Assembly: GCA_013336035.1 (NCBI GenBank)
Contig: JAAXUL010000073.1
Location: 1 to 15,632 of the forward strand
Direction: 5' to 3'
DNA: 15,632 nt
Source: Chloroflexales bacterium
Lineage (GTDB): Bacteria > Chloroflexota > Chloroflexia > Chloroflexales > Chloroflexaceae
In this document: positions 1 to 5,894 of the stretch, one piece after another
How the letters are laid out: every line of letters starts with the position of its first letter
Position numbering within the stretch: the first letter of the stretch is position 1
The notes under the pieces: generated by a model
What the model saw: only the letters and a program-made list of their open reading frames with translations
What the model was told of the DNA's origin: nothing
Databases searched by the model: none
Made by a program: the position numbers and the translations under genes

Positions 1-209
1 GTTCATGGATTCTGTAGCGCCAGGCGGCCCGGCGCCCCATCAGCGCTGCGGCGCTCCGCCCCCCGGTGTGCCCGCGGTGTCCGTGGCCGCTGCGCCCTCG
101 CTGGAGCCCAGGTGCGCCCTGCCCGCGCGCCGGTCACGGTGCGCGGGCCGTGGGGGGCGGTGACATGCGACGGGCTGGCGCTGCTGGCAGGGCGTGTGGG
201 GCGCGCGGC
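1..209. other. No recognisable gene at left edge
   Basis: This is very GC-rich sequence downstream of the stop codon of the leftmost minus-strand fragment. Open frames cross it but their translations are low-complexity (rich in R, G, A and P) and look like by-products of composition. I see no RNA gene, repeat or clear terminator. Confidence 0.4.
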
Positions 210-540
210 TCAGCCGATAGCGAGCTGGGCGTCGACCCAGGCGAAGCTGTCGAGGAACGCCTGGCCAAGCTCGGGGTAGGCGCGGAGGAGCGCGGCGCCG
301 ATGGCGAAGAGGCGCAGCAGCTCGTCGTGCCAGAGGTCGGTGAGGAGGGTGGTGGCCTGGGGGAGCAGGCTGGCTTGGGCGAGGGCGGCGGCCAATTCGC
401 TTAGAACCTCAGCATGTTTTCCTATATCGGGTATGACGCTGGCAGTGGCGTGGGCATCCTCCCAACGCTGGGCCTGGATAAGGGCTCGGGCCAAGGTGCT
501 GAGGGCCTCGGTGCGGGGAGCCCAGGAAGCGCTGAGAGGT
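210..540 (-). pseudogene. C-terminal fragment of a TPR-like helical-repeat protein
   Basis: The minus-strand frame ending at 210 encodes alanine- and leucine-rich helical repeats with the spacing EALSTLARAL / RWEDAHATA / AEVLSELAAALAQA. This resembles the TPR-like repeats that close many large CHAT, NACHT or NB-ARC proteins in Chloroflexota and Cyanobacteria. Family knowledge says such repeats act as ligand-sensing or protein-binding solenoids. The fragment has no start codon or ribosome binding site of its own. It follows directly, in a different frame, from the broken FtsK-like gene at 540-1158, so it looks like the tail of another gene brought in by a deletion. The 540 boundary is approximate: the repeat-like signal begins at about 520. 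It is probably not translated as a functional protein. Confidence 0.55.
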
Positions 541-1158
541 CGTTTTGCCGCTGCCGGGCATGCCGGAGACCGCCGTGGAGTAGAGGTCAAGCCAGGAGCC
601 GACGAGCTCGGCGCCAGTCTCGGTGTCGAAGCCCAGGAGCAGGGGGTTGCCGCGGCCGACGCGCCCGCCGGCGAGGATCTGGGCGAAGGTGGGCACTGCG
701 ACAGGCCGGGTCGCCGTGACCTCCTCGCCCGGCAGGGCGGCCGCGGGGACGCGCAGGTGGGGCGCGTAGTGCGAGCTGTAGCTGAGCGTCTGCGGGACGG
801 TCGGGTGGCGGTAGATCGCCTCCAGGGCGCGCGTGACGTGCTCGGCGCGGATATACTCGTGGCCGCCCCAGCGGCGGTAGGCTACGAGCAGGGCGATGGC
901 GCCGGCGCCAGCCGCCAGAGCCAGGGGCAGCAGGCGCCAGCCAGGGGCGACGATCACGTCGAGCGGGGCAAGCTGGTCATTGAGCTGCTCGGCACGCCAG
1001 TAGGCCGCCTCGCGCTCAGCACGGGCCAGCGGGTCGAGGGCGTCGCGCAGCGCCAGCACCAGGAGCAGCGCCAGGGCCAGCCCGGCGACGATCAGCGCCA
1101 GGGCTGCGAGCGGGCGCAGAGGGTGTTGGTGTGCGGGTGGCGTGGTTAGCTCAGGCAT
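409..1158 (-). pseudogene. Truncated FtsK/HerA-like membrane ATPase
   Basis: The reading frame starts at ATG 1158 (a TTG at 1173 is possible). The N-terminus has two hydrophobic segments, around residues 15-38 and 77-95, separated by a polar loop. A linker follows, then a Walker A motif (SGMPGSGKTT) at about position 550. Two TM segments followed by a P-loop after some 200 residues suggest a membrane-anchored FtsK/HerA-type DNA-translocating ATPase. The homology stops a few residues after the P-loop. The frame then reads low-quality sequence to a stop at 409, while a repeat-protein frame takes over on the same strand. Walker B, sensor and arginine-finger regions are all absent, so it cannot be an active ATPase. 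It lies 83 bp downstream of the XRE gene at 1242-1574 on the same strand and could be co-transcribed. A deletion fusion is the simplest reading; the exact family is an inference. Confidence 0.6.
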
Positions 1159-1241
1159 CTTCGACCCCCACAAAGGTACAGCAAGGCCGACGCTCGGCGG
1201 GCGCCCCGGTGCTGATGAACACGTTGTGTCTCCCGTGTATA

Positions 1242-1574
1242 CTATGAGGGAAGCGCAGGGACAGCTCCAACTGACCCTGTGACTTCGCTCAACGCCCTCC
1301 GCGCCGTAAGGTGTCCAGCCAGCGCGGTGCGGAGGGCGCGCCTGATCTCCTCAAGTGACAAGAGCTCCCCAACTTCCTTGACCCCATAGAAGTCTGCGAG
1401 CTTGACCAGGGTTGCAAACTCGATCGATTGGACCTGGTTGTTCTCGATCCGGCTGAGGGTGCTTAGCGCGATGCCGGTTGCGTCACACACCTCCTTCATC
1501 GTGACTTCCCGGCCCTGAGCAGCTGCCAGGTTCAGGCGGAGCTGTCGGAGCTTTGAACGAACTGCTCTTGCCAT
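1242..1574 (-). CDS. XRE/Cro-C1 family HTH regulator (110 aa)
   Basis: This is a small DNA-binding regulator. Residues of about 24-75 form a Cro/C1-type helix-turn-helix: MKEVCDATGIALSTLSRIEN, then a conserved tail of the type found in small XRE proteins (LVKLADFYGVKEVGELL). The start at 1574 is chosen because GGAGG sits 4 nt upstream and a TTGACA-17-TACACT promoter lies just beyond. The longer upstream frame crosses that promoter and has no domain. The C-terminal 30 residues show no known motif. It lies between the broken FtsK-like gene and the two paralogous XRE genes. An inverted repeat overlapping its -10 box suggests autoregulation. Its target genes cannot be told from the sequence. Confidence 0.85.
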   Translation of the reverse strand: MARAVRSKLRQLRLNLAAAQGREVTMKEVCDATGIALSTLSRIENNQVQSIEFATLVKLADFYGVKEVGELLSLEEIRRALRTALAGHLTARRALSEVTGSVGAVPALPS

Positions 1575-1578
1575 TGCG

Positions 1579-1583
1579 CCTCC
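1579..1583 (-). promoter_or_regulatory. Shine-Dalgarno deciding the start at 1574
   Basis: On the minus strand GGAGG lies 4 nt before the ATG at 1574-1572. It selects this start over the longer frame that begins at 1787. Confidence 0.7.
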
Positions 1584-1599
1584 GTCTACATTTGCCCTT

Positions 1600-1628
1600 A
1601 GTGTAAACGCACTGTTACAAGTTGTCAA
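1600..1628 (-). promoter_or_regulatory. Sigma70-type promoter of the 110-aa XRE gene
   Basis: The minus strand reads TTGACA (1628-1623), a 17-nt spacer, then TACACT (1605-1600), about 25 nt upstream of the start codon at 1574. The -35 matches the consensus fully and the -10 matches at four of six positions. Confidence 0.7.
1602..1619. promoter_or_regulatory. Candidate operator: inverted repeat TGTAA-N8-TTACA
   Basis: TGTAA (1602-1606) and TTACA (1615-1619) form an inverted repeat that overlaps the -10 box and spacer of the promoter at 1600-1628. This is a typical place for a repressor such as the adjacent XRE protein to bind. The arms are only 5 bp, so chance is possible. Confidence 0.4.
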
Positions 1629-1686
1629 CGCTAAATCAGGAAGTGTCAGCGCTCTGTTGCAGTGTCTCTTTGGCAAACAGGCCCGT

Positions 1687-1917
1687 TCACTCGGCCTCCG
1701 CCAGCAGATCGCCCGGCTGCACATCGAGCAGGGCGGCGATCGCGCCCAGGGTGGCCAGGTTGACCTCGGTGAGCGTGCCGGCGTCACGCGCCAGGCCCGA
1801 GCGCGAGTTGTACCAGTAGCGCCGCGCCGTGGTGACTGACAGCCTGGCTTGGCGCTGCACCTGGGCGAGCCTCAGGCCTTGGCGCTCGGCGAGCTCCTTC
1901 ACTCGCAAGTGAACCAT
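1687..1917 (-). CDS. XRE family HTH regulator, divergent paralogue (76 aa)
   Basis: This is a small HTH protein beginning MVHLRVKELAERQGL, with helix-turn-helix residues up to about 45 and the XRE tail LATLGAIAALLDVQPGDLL. It is plainly paralogous to the plus-strand protein at 2072-2314: both share xLRVKELAExxGL, an RxAxxxxxTARRxWY segment, and a closing hydrophobic helix followed by PG(D/E)L. The start at 1917 is chosen because homology to that paralogue begins there. The frame remains open upstream to 1995, but that stretch covers the promoter. The two genes are divergently transcribed from a 154-bp region with shared operator-like sites, a layout typical of cross-regulating repressor pairs. 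It may repress the cassette operon, its own gene, or both. Confidence 0.8.
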   Translation of the reverse strand: MVHLRVKELAERQGLRLAQVQRQARLSVTTARRYWYNSRSGLARDAGTLTEVNLATLGAIAALLDVQPGDLLAEAE

Positions 1918-1966
1918 TGTCCAACCTTGTGCATATTTCATTAGCGATGTATCAAAGGCGATATAA

Positions 1967-1995
1967 AGAATACTGCACCCTAGCTGTTGTGTCAA
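1967..1995 (-). promoter_or_regulatory. Sigma70-type promoter of the 76-aa XRE gene
   Basis: The minus strand reads TTGACA (1995-1990), a 17-nt spacer, then TATTCT (1972-1967), about 50 nt upstream of the start at 1917. This fits the consensus well and drives transcription away from the cassette. I could not find an equally good plus-strand promoter for the operon. Confidence 0.65.
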
Positions 1996-2024
1996 GAGTG
2001 ATGTATTACACGAGGTGTGTACCT

Positions 2025-2039
2025 ACAGTGATACACTGT
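2025..2039. promoter_or_regulatory. Palindromic operator candidate ACAGTG-ATA-CACTGT
   Basis: This is a perfect inverted repeat with 6-bp arms around a 3-nt centre, located 33 bp before the GTG start of the XRE gene at 2072. Its position suggests control of the plus-strand operon by a dimeric HTH protein, probably one of the two flanking paralogues. Confidence 0.55.
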
Positions 2040-2071
2040 GCCTGAGCAAAGCCGACAAGGAGATACCAGCC

Positions 2072-2314
2072 GTGGCCGTTCGACTGCGCGTCAAGGAGCT
2101 CGCTGAAGCCCGGGGGCTCAACATCTCCTCGCTGCAGCGCGAGGCGAAGATCCCGATGAGCACGGCGCGGCGAATCTGGTATTCTACAAGTGACGGCAGC
2201 GAGAAAGGACCGCCACTGAAGCTGGTGAATTTAGAAGTTGTTGACCAACTATCTCGCTTCTTCGGCGTCGCACCAGGAGAATTGTTTGAGTACTCCCAAG
2301 ACCGTGCTTATTAA
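2072..2314 (+). CDS. XRE family HTH regulator, first gene of the cassette (80 aa)
   Basis: I place the start at GTG 2072, 9 nt after AAGGAG. From there the protein reads MAVRLRVKELAEARGLN and aligns with the start of its divergent paralogue at 1687-1917. The longer frame from 2015 crosses the palindrome and adds no domain. The helix-turn-helix covers roughly residues 5-60, ending in the tail VDQLSRFFGVAPGELFEY. Base composition drops within this gene: the first half is GC-rich like the flank and the last third is AT-rich like the cassette, so the island edge may fall here. The stop is 43 bp before the next gene on the same strand. It probably acts as the cassette's control protein, comparable in role to the C-proteins of restriction-modification systems; that role is an inference. 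Confidence 0.8.
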   Translation: MAVRLRVKELAEARGLNISSLQREAKIPMSTARRIWYSTSDGSEKGPPLKLVNLEVVDQLSRFFGVAPGELFEYSQDRAY

Positions 2315-2357
2315 GTAGTTGTTGTGTCGTTAATCAAGCAAGCAGGAGTCCCAAGTC

Positions 2358-4595
2358 ATGGATGATAACAAGTTACCGGAAAGCCTTACTTTTCGTGTGA
2401 GTCCACGAACGATGAGGATGCTGGGGAGAGAGAATATTTCTAGTCCATTAGTGGCTGTATTGGAGCTGGTTAAGAATTCTTATGACGCAGACGCTGGAAA
2501 AGTTACGGTTCGATTTACAGATGCATCAAAGAAGAGAGGCGAGATTGTAATCGATGACAATGGCGAAGGGATGGACTTACAGGACTTGACTGAAAAATGG
2601 ATGGTTATTAGTACAGACAATAAACTAAAGGCAAGGAAAACCAGGGAAAAGAAGCGTATCAAGGTCGGTGAAAAAGGTATTGGTCGACTTGCCATGGATC
2701 GTCTCTGTGATAGAGCAATAGTCACTACATTTAAGAAGGACGCAGAACAAGCGCTGCAGTTAGAGATAGACTGGCGTAAATATGAAAAAGAGGCTGGGCA
2801 ATTACAGGAAGTTAGTCATCCACTTAAGCATGTACCTAAGCCTGAAGGCAAGCATTCAGGCACTAGAATCCATCTTTTTGGCTTGCGGGATGTTTGGAAT
2901 AAAGAAGAGTATAGAAAACTCTATAGTGAATTGTCGCTTCTTGTTCCTCCTTTTGACTATACTATGGCTGACTTCGTGATCAACTTTGAGTGTAACGAAC
3001 TTCCAGAACTCTCTGGGCCGGTTAGCAACCCACTAGCAGAAGTTGCTGAATACAAACTCGAGTCGGGAATTGACGCTGACGGACTAATACATCATCGCTT
3101 AACTCATCGTTCTGGAGAGGTTGTTGAGGAGCCATATTCTTGGGGCGCTGCCTTTTCTGATGTACTGCCTACAGCAAAGCCTGCTTGTGGATCGCTAAAG
3201 TTTACACTTTATTTTTATCTAAGGGAGAGTCTGTCTTTAGGGGAAACATCAATTAAGAGAGCGGAGTTAGTTAAATTCCTTGATCGATTCCAAGGTATTC
3301 GCATTTATCGCGATGGTTTTCGTGTGAAACCTTATGGTGACCCAACAACTGATGAAGATTGGCTTGGCCTGTATTCCAGACGTGTAAGGAGCCCAGGGGG
3401 TGTAGGAAGCAGCGGCTATCGTATTGCTGCAAACCAAGTAGTGGGAAGTATTTTTATCTCCTATGAAGATAACCCAAAATTGAAAGATCAGACTAACCGG
3501 GAGGGGTTGATTGACAATCTTGCGTTCCGTGATTTACAGAGATTTGCTCTCCAAGGAATTCAATTTTTGGAACTGCAACGTCGCGATCGTCATTCTCGAC
3601 AAAAGAACCAAGGTTTGCCTCCCGAGACGGTTAGTGTTCGTGAGGTGATAAGTGAAAGTCGCAAGCAACTGACTGAGGTTGTGCAAGAATTGAGAGCAAC
3701 GACAAAGAAGATACCACAAGGGTCACTATTTGATTCACCTGAGATCGAAAATCTTCGAGTTCTAACTGAGCGAATTGAGAAAGTGTCGAGTGAAAAATTG
3801 CGAACAGGAGAGGAGGCAGTGGAAGATGCCGAAACTGAGCGTCAAATCTTAATGAGCCTTTCTACGTTAGGTATTGCAATGGCAACTTTTGGCCATGAAA
3901 CCGCTCAAGCTGTAAACAACACTCGGAACCGTGCTTTAAGAATTGGAAATACGCTTAATAACGAGATGACGAGCGATCCCGTAGTTGACAAGATGAAAGC
4001 AGATGTTGTGGTTTTATTGAAAGCGGTGGGGCGTATAGAGTCTTGGGGTAAATTTGCCTTGGATCGCATTTCACGCGACAAACGCACTAGCGTATTGGTA
4101 AATGTTAATCAAGTGGTTGAAGAGATTTTTGAGATTTTTGCGCCTGTATTTGATAGGAGAAAAATAGCTATAGATGCCAAAGGTCTGAGCCACACAGTTC
4201 CTGCTATTCGAGCATTTAGAATCGACATCGAATCAGTGCTGATTAATTTTGTAACTAATGCCCTGGAAGCCATGAGGTTTTCTCGTGCGAGACAGATTAG
4301 GGTTCGCACTCAATACAATACTAGCTTGGGACGCATTGAGCTTTACTTTGCCGACTCTGGTCGAGGTATTGACCAAAGTAACATGGGGAAGATTTTTAAT
4401 CCTCTCTTTAGCACTAGAGTTGACAAAGAGAAGAAACCTATTGGTACCGGGATGGGCCTTGCCATCGTCAAGAACATAACTCAGTCTTACAATGGCGATG
4501 TCTTAGTTGAGGGAAAATGTGATTTAGGCGGGGCTGAGTTTTATGCTTATTTTTCTGATAAACGTAATATCATGAACAAGGAGAGTGAAGAATGA
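2358..4595 (+). CDS. Dual-GHKL protein: Hsp90/MORC-like ATPase fused to a histidine-kinase core (745 aa)
   Basis: This is a soluble protein with no TM segment. Residues 30-115 form a first GHKL ATP-binding fold with E36/N40 in ELVKNSYDADA, DDNGEGM (66-72) and GEKGIGRLA (104-112), of the Hsp90/MutL/MORC type. A transducer-like domain follows with IYRDGFRV (316-323) and TNREGL (379-384). A helical, probably coiled-coil linker spans about 410-500. Next comes a histidine-kinase dimerisation helix with phospho-acceptor candidate H513 in FGHE. The second GHKL domain has N630/N634, DSGRGI (666-671), the F box around 680-686 and GTGMGLAIV (696-704). All ATP-site residues look intact in both domains. 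AGGAG lies 9 nt before the ATG. The stop overlaps the start of the next gene, which encodes a receiver protein, so that protein is the likely phosphotransfer partner. What it senses is unknown. By analogy with MORC-like ATPases, the N-terminal unit could clamp DNA or report nucleic-acid or phage cues. Confidence 0.9.
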   Translation: MDDNKLPESLTFRVSPRTMRMLGRENISSPLVAVLELVKNSYDADAGKVTVRFTDASKKRGEIVIDDNGEGMDLQDLTEKWMVISTDNKLKARKTREKKRIKVGEKGIGRLAMDRLCDRAIVTTFKKDAEQALQLEIDWRKYEKEAGQLQEVSHPLKHVPKPEGKHSGTRIHLFGLRDVWNKEEYRKLYSELSLLVPPFDYTMADFVINFECNELPELSGPVSNPLAEVAEYKLESGIDADGLIHHRLTHRSGEVVEEPYSWGAAFSDVLPTAKPACGSLKFTLYFYLRESLSLGETSIKRAELVKFLDRFQGIRIYRDGFRVKPYGDPTTDEDWLGLYSRRVRSPGGVGSSGYRIAANQVVGSIFISYEDNPKLKDQTNREGLIDNLAFRDLQRFALQGIQFLELQRRDRHSRQKNQGLPPETVSVREVISESRKQLTEVVQELRATTKKIPQGSLFDSPEIENLRVLTERIEKVSSEKLRTGEEAVEDAETERQILMSLSTLGIAMATFGHETAQAVNNTRNRALRIGNTLNNEMTSDPVVDKMKADVVVLLKAVGRIESWGKFALDRISRDKRTSVLVNVNQVVEEIFEIFAPVFDRRKIAIDAKGLSHTVPAIRAFRIDIESVLINFVTNALEAMRFSRARQIRVRTQYNTSLGRIELYFADSGRGIDQSNMGKIFNPLFSTRVDKEKKPIGTGMGLAIVKNITQSYNGDVLVEGKCDLGGAEFYAYFSDKRNIMNKESEE

Positions 4596-5242
4596 GTGTG
4601 GAACGTTTAGTGTGGCTAGTCGAAGATGATCAAGACGATGCCGAAGAGTGCATAGGCTTTCTGGAACAATTTGGCACACTCAAAGTCGAGCCTGTATCGG
4701 TGGAGTTCAGTATTGAAGCATATGATCACCTGTTGGCCGACAAGGAAACAGGGGCGTTTATTATTGATCAGCGTTTATATGAGAATATTCCCGGCATACC
4801 CTATACTGGGATTGATTTAGCTGAATATTTGCGCGTGCGACGGCCCGAACTGCCCATTTTTATATTGACCAACTATCCACGAGATGGCGAGTTACTGAAT
4901 AAGGGCTACAATGCAGACTCTATCATTGACAAAGGAGATGTTGGAGCTTATGCGCAAAACTATATTTATCGTATTTTGCGTAGTATGGGTGAGTATGATC
5001 GAGCCCTAACTGAAAAGCAGCAACAATTGAAAGGTTTGATTGACAAGAAATTATTGGGAGAGCTTACTGTTGAGGAAACAGAACATTTGCGCGCTCTGAG
5101 GAGCGATTTAGAGCGACCGTTTGAACGACTTGTAGAGGAGGATGCGAAAGAACTAGTCCAACTTGCAGCCCAGGAGGAGAGATTGAAAAAGCTCGAACAG
5201 ATACTTAAGGATATTAAAAAAGCCTTTGATGGTGAGAGGTAG
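4592..5242 (+). CDS. Response regulator receiver protein with coiled-coil tail (216 aa)
   Basis: Residues 5-125 form a receiver (CheY-like) domain: acidic pair D12/D13 in VEDD, phospho-acceptor D59 in FIIDQRL, switch residue T93 in ILTN, and K114 in IIDKGD. There is an extra loop after D59. The remaining 90 residues are charged helices (EKQQQLKGLIDKKLLGEL through EERLKKLEQILKDIKKAF) likely to form a coiled coil. No winged helix, HTH or enzyme domain is present, so its output is probably protein-protein contact and not transcription. The ATG overlaps the stop of the kinase gene by 4 bp, with AAGGAG upstream, and the HNH gene follows 2 bp later. This points to co-translation and matched amounts. 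The natural inference is that phosphorylation by the dual-GHKL kinase changes how this protein binds the HNH nuclease or the methyltransferase. Confidence 0.88.
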   Translation: MSVERLVWLVEDDQDDAEECIGFLEQFGTLKVEPVSVEFSIEAYDHLLADKETGAFIIDQRLYENIPGIPYTGIDLAEYLRVRRPELPIFILTNYPRDGELLNKGYNADSIIDKGDVGAYAQNYIYRILRSMGEYDRALTEKQQQLKGLIDKKLLGELTVEETEHLRALRSDLERPFERLVEEDAKELVQLAAQEERLKKLEQILKDIKKAFDGER

Positions 5243-5244
5243 AA

Positions 5245-5880
5245 ATGCCTAAGATTGTTAGAACTACTAGCGTTCCTAAGTTGAAGAATTACAAAGGGTA
5301 CAAGAAGTATCTTCGTAAGGACTTTACTTATAAGTGTATCTTTTGTGCAATCCATGAAAATGAATTTGGAGGATATCGGAACTTTCATGTCGAACACCAT
5401 AAACCTAAATCTTTATTTCCTGGCCTTATTACTACCTATTCGAATCTTACCTATTCGTGTTGTGTGTGTAATGTGTATAAAGGTGTTGAATGGCCTTCGG
5501 ATGACCCTTTAGCAGACGGGGTGGGTTTTCCTGACCCTTGCGAGTGCGACTACGATGAGCAATTTTCAGTGAATGCAGATGGAGTTGTGACCGGTTCTAC
5601 GCCTATTGGGAAATATCTCGTTGAGACCCTTCATCTTAATCGAAAACATATAACAAGCATCCGGAGACGCAGATTATTAAGGAAAGACATGCATGATAGA
5701 ATTGTTAACCTTGTGGAAGAGACATTGGCAGTAATAAAGAACGCATTAGAGAACAAAGAACTACCAGAAGATTATCGTAAGACGTTAATAATGTCAAAAG
5801 AAGCAATCACCGTGCTGTATGAATTTCAACTTGAAGAATGGCGCACTTTAACTACCCCAATGGGTTGGTCTGAGTATTGA
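5245..5880 (+). CDS. HNH endonuclease family protein (211 aa)
   Basis: The first 80 residues form a zinc-bound HNH (beta-beta-alpha metal) nuclease: CIFC (31-34), VEHHKPKS (49-56, H51 or H52 as catalytic base), N67 in the middle motif, then CCVCNVYK (72-79) with the second cysteine pair. The pattern C-x2-C, EH-x-P-K-S, N-L, C-x2-C-N resembles HNH proteins such as the PtuB/TIGR02646 group found in anti-phage systems; that assignment is by motif shape only. Residues 130-211 are mostly helical with no known motif. The start at 5245 is 2 bp after the preceding stop, with GAGAGG just upstream. It is the only recognisable nuclease in the operon, so it is the candidate effector, with phage or unmodified DNA as the likely target. 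Confidence 0.87.
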   Translation: MPKIVRTTSVPKLKNYKGYKKYLRKDFTYKCIFCAIHENEFGGYRNFHVEHHKPKSLFPGLITTYSNLTYSCCVCNVYKGVEWPSDDPLADGVGFPDPCECDYDEQFSVNADGVVTGSTPIGKYLVETLHLNRKHITSIRRRRLLRKDMHDRIVNLVEETLAVIKNALENKELPEDYRKTLIMSKEAITVLYEFQLEEWRTLTTPMGWSEY

Positions 5881-5894
5881 GTTGTATAGAAACT

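Larger units (their letters stand above)
1946..2039. promoter_or_regulatory. Cluster of operator-like TGTAT(C/T)A cores
   Basis: The divergent region has the core TGTATCA at 1948-1954 (plus), TGTATTA at 2002-2008 (plus) and TGTATCA at 2035-2029 (minus), the last inside the palindrome at 2025-2039. Three similar cores between two paralogous XRE genes suggest binding sites for one or both proteins. One lies just downstream of the minus-strand -10 box and one just upstream of its -35. Confidence 0.5.

Noticed and set aside
301..1149. Long plus-strand open frame across the left flank
   Set aside because: Its translation is arginine- and glycine-rich, without motifs, and lies opposite the FtsK-like minus-strand frame that has TM helices and a P-loop.
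2015..2071. Upstream extension of the first cassette XRE gene to ATG 2015
   Set aside because: It crosses the 15-bp palindrome, and the GTG at 2072 has a good ribosome binding site and matches the start of its paralogue.
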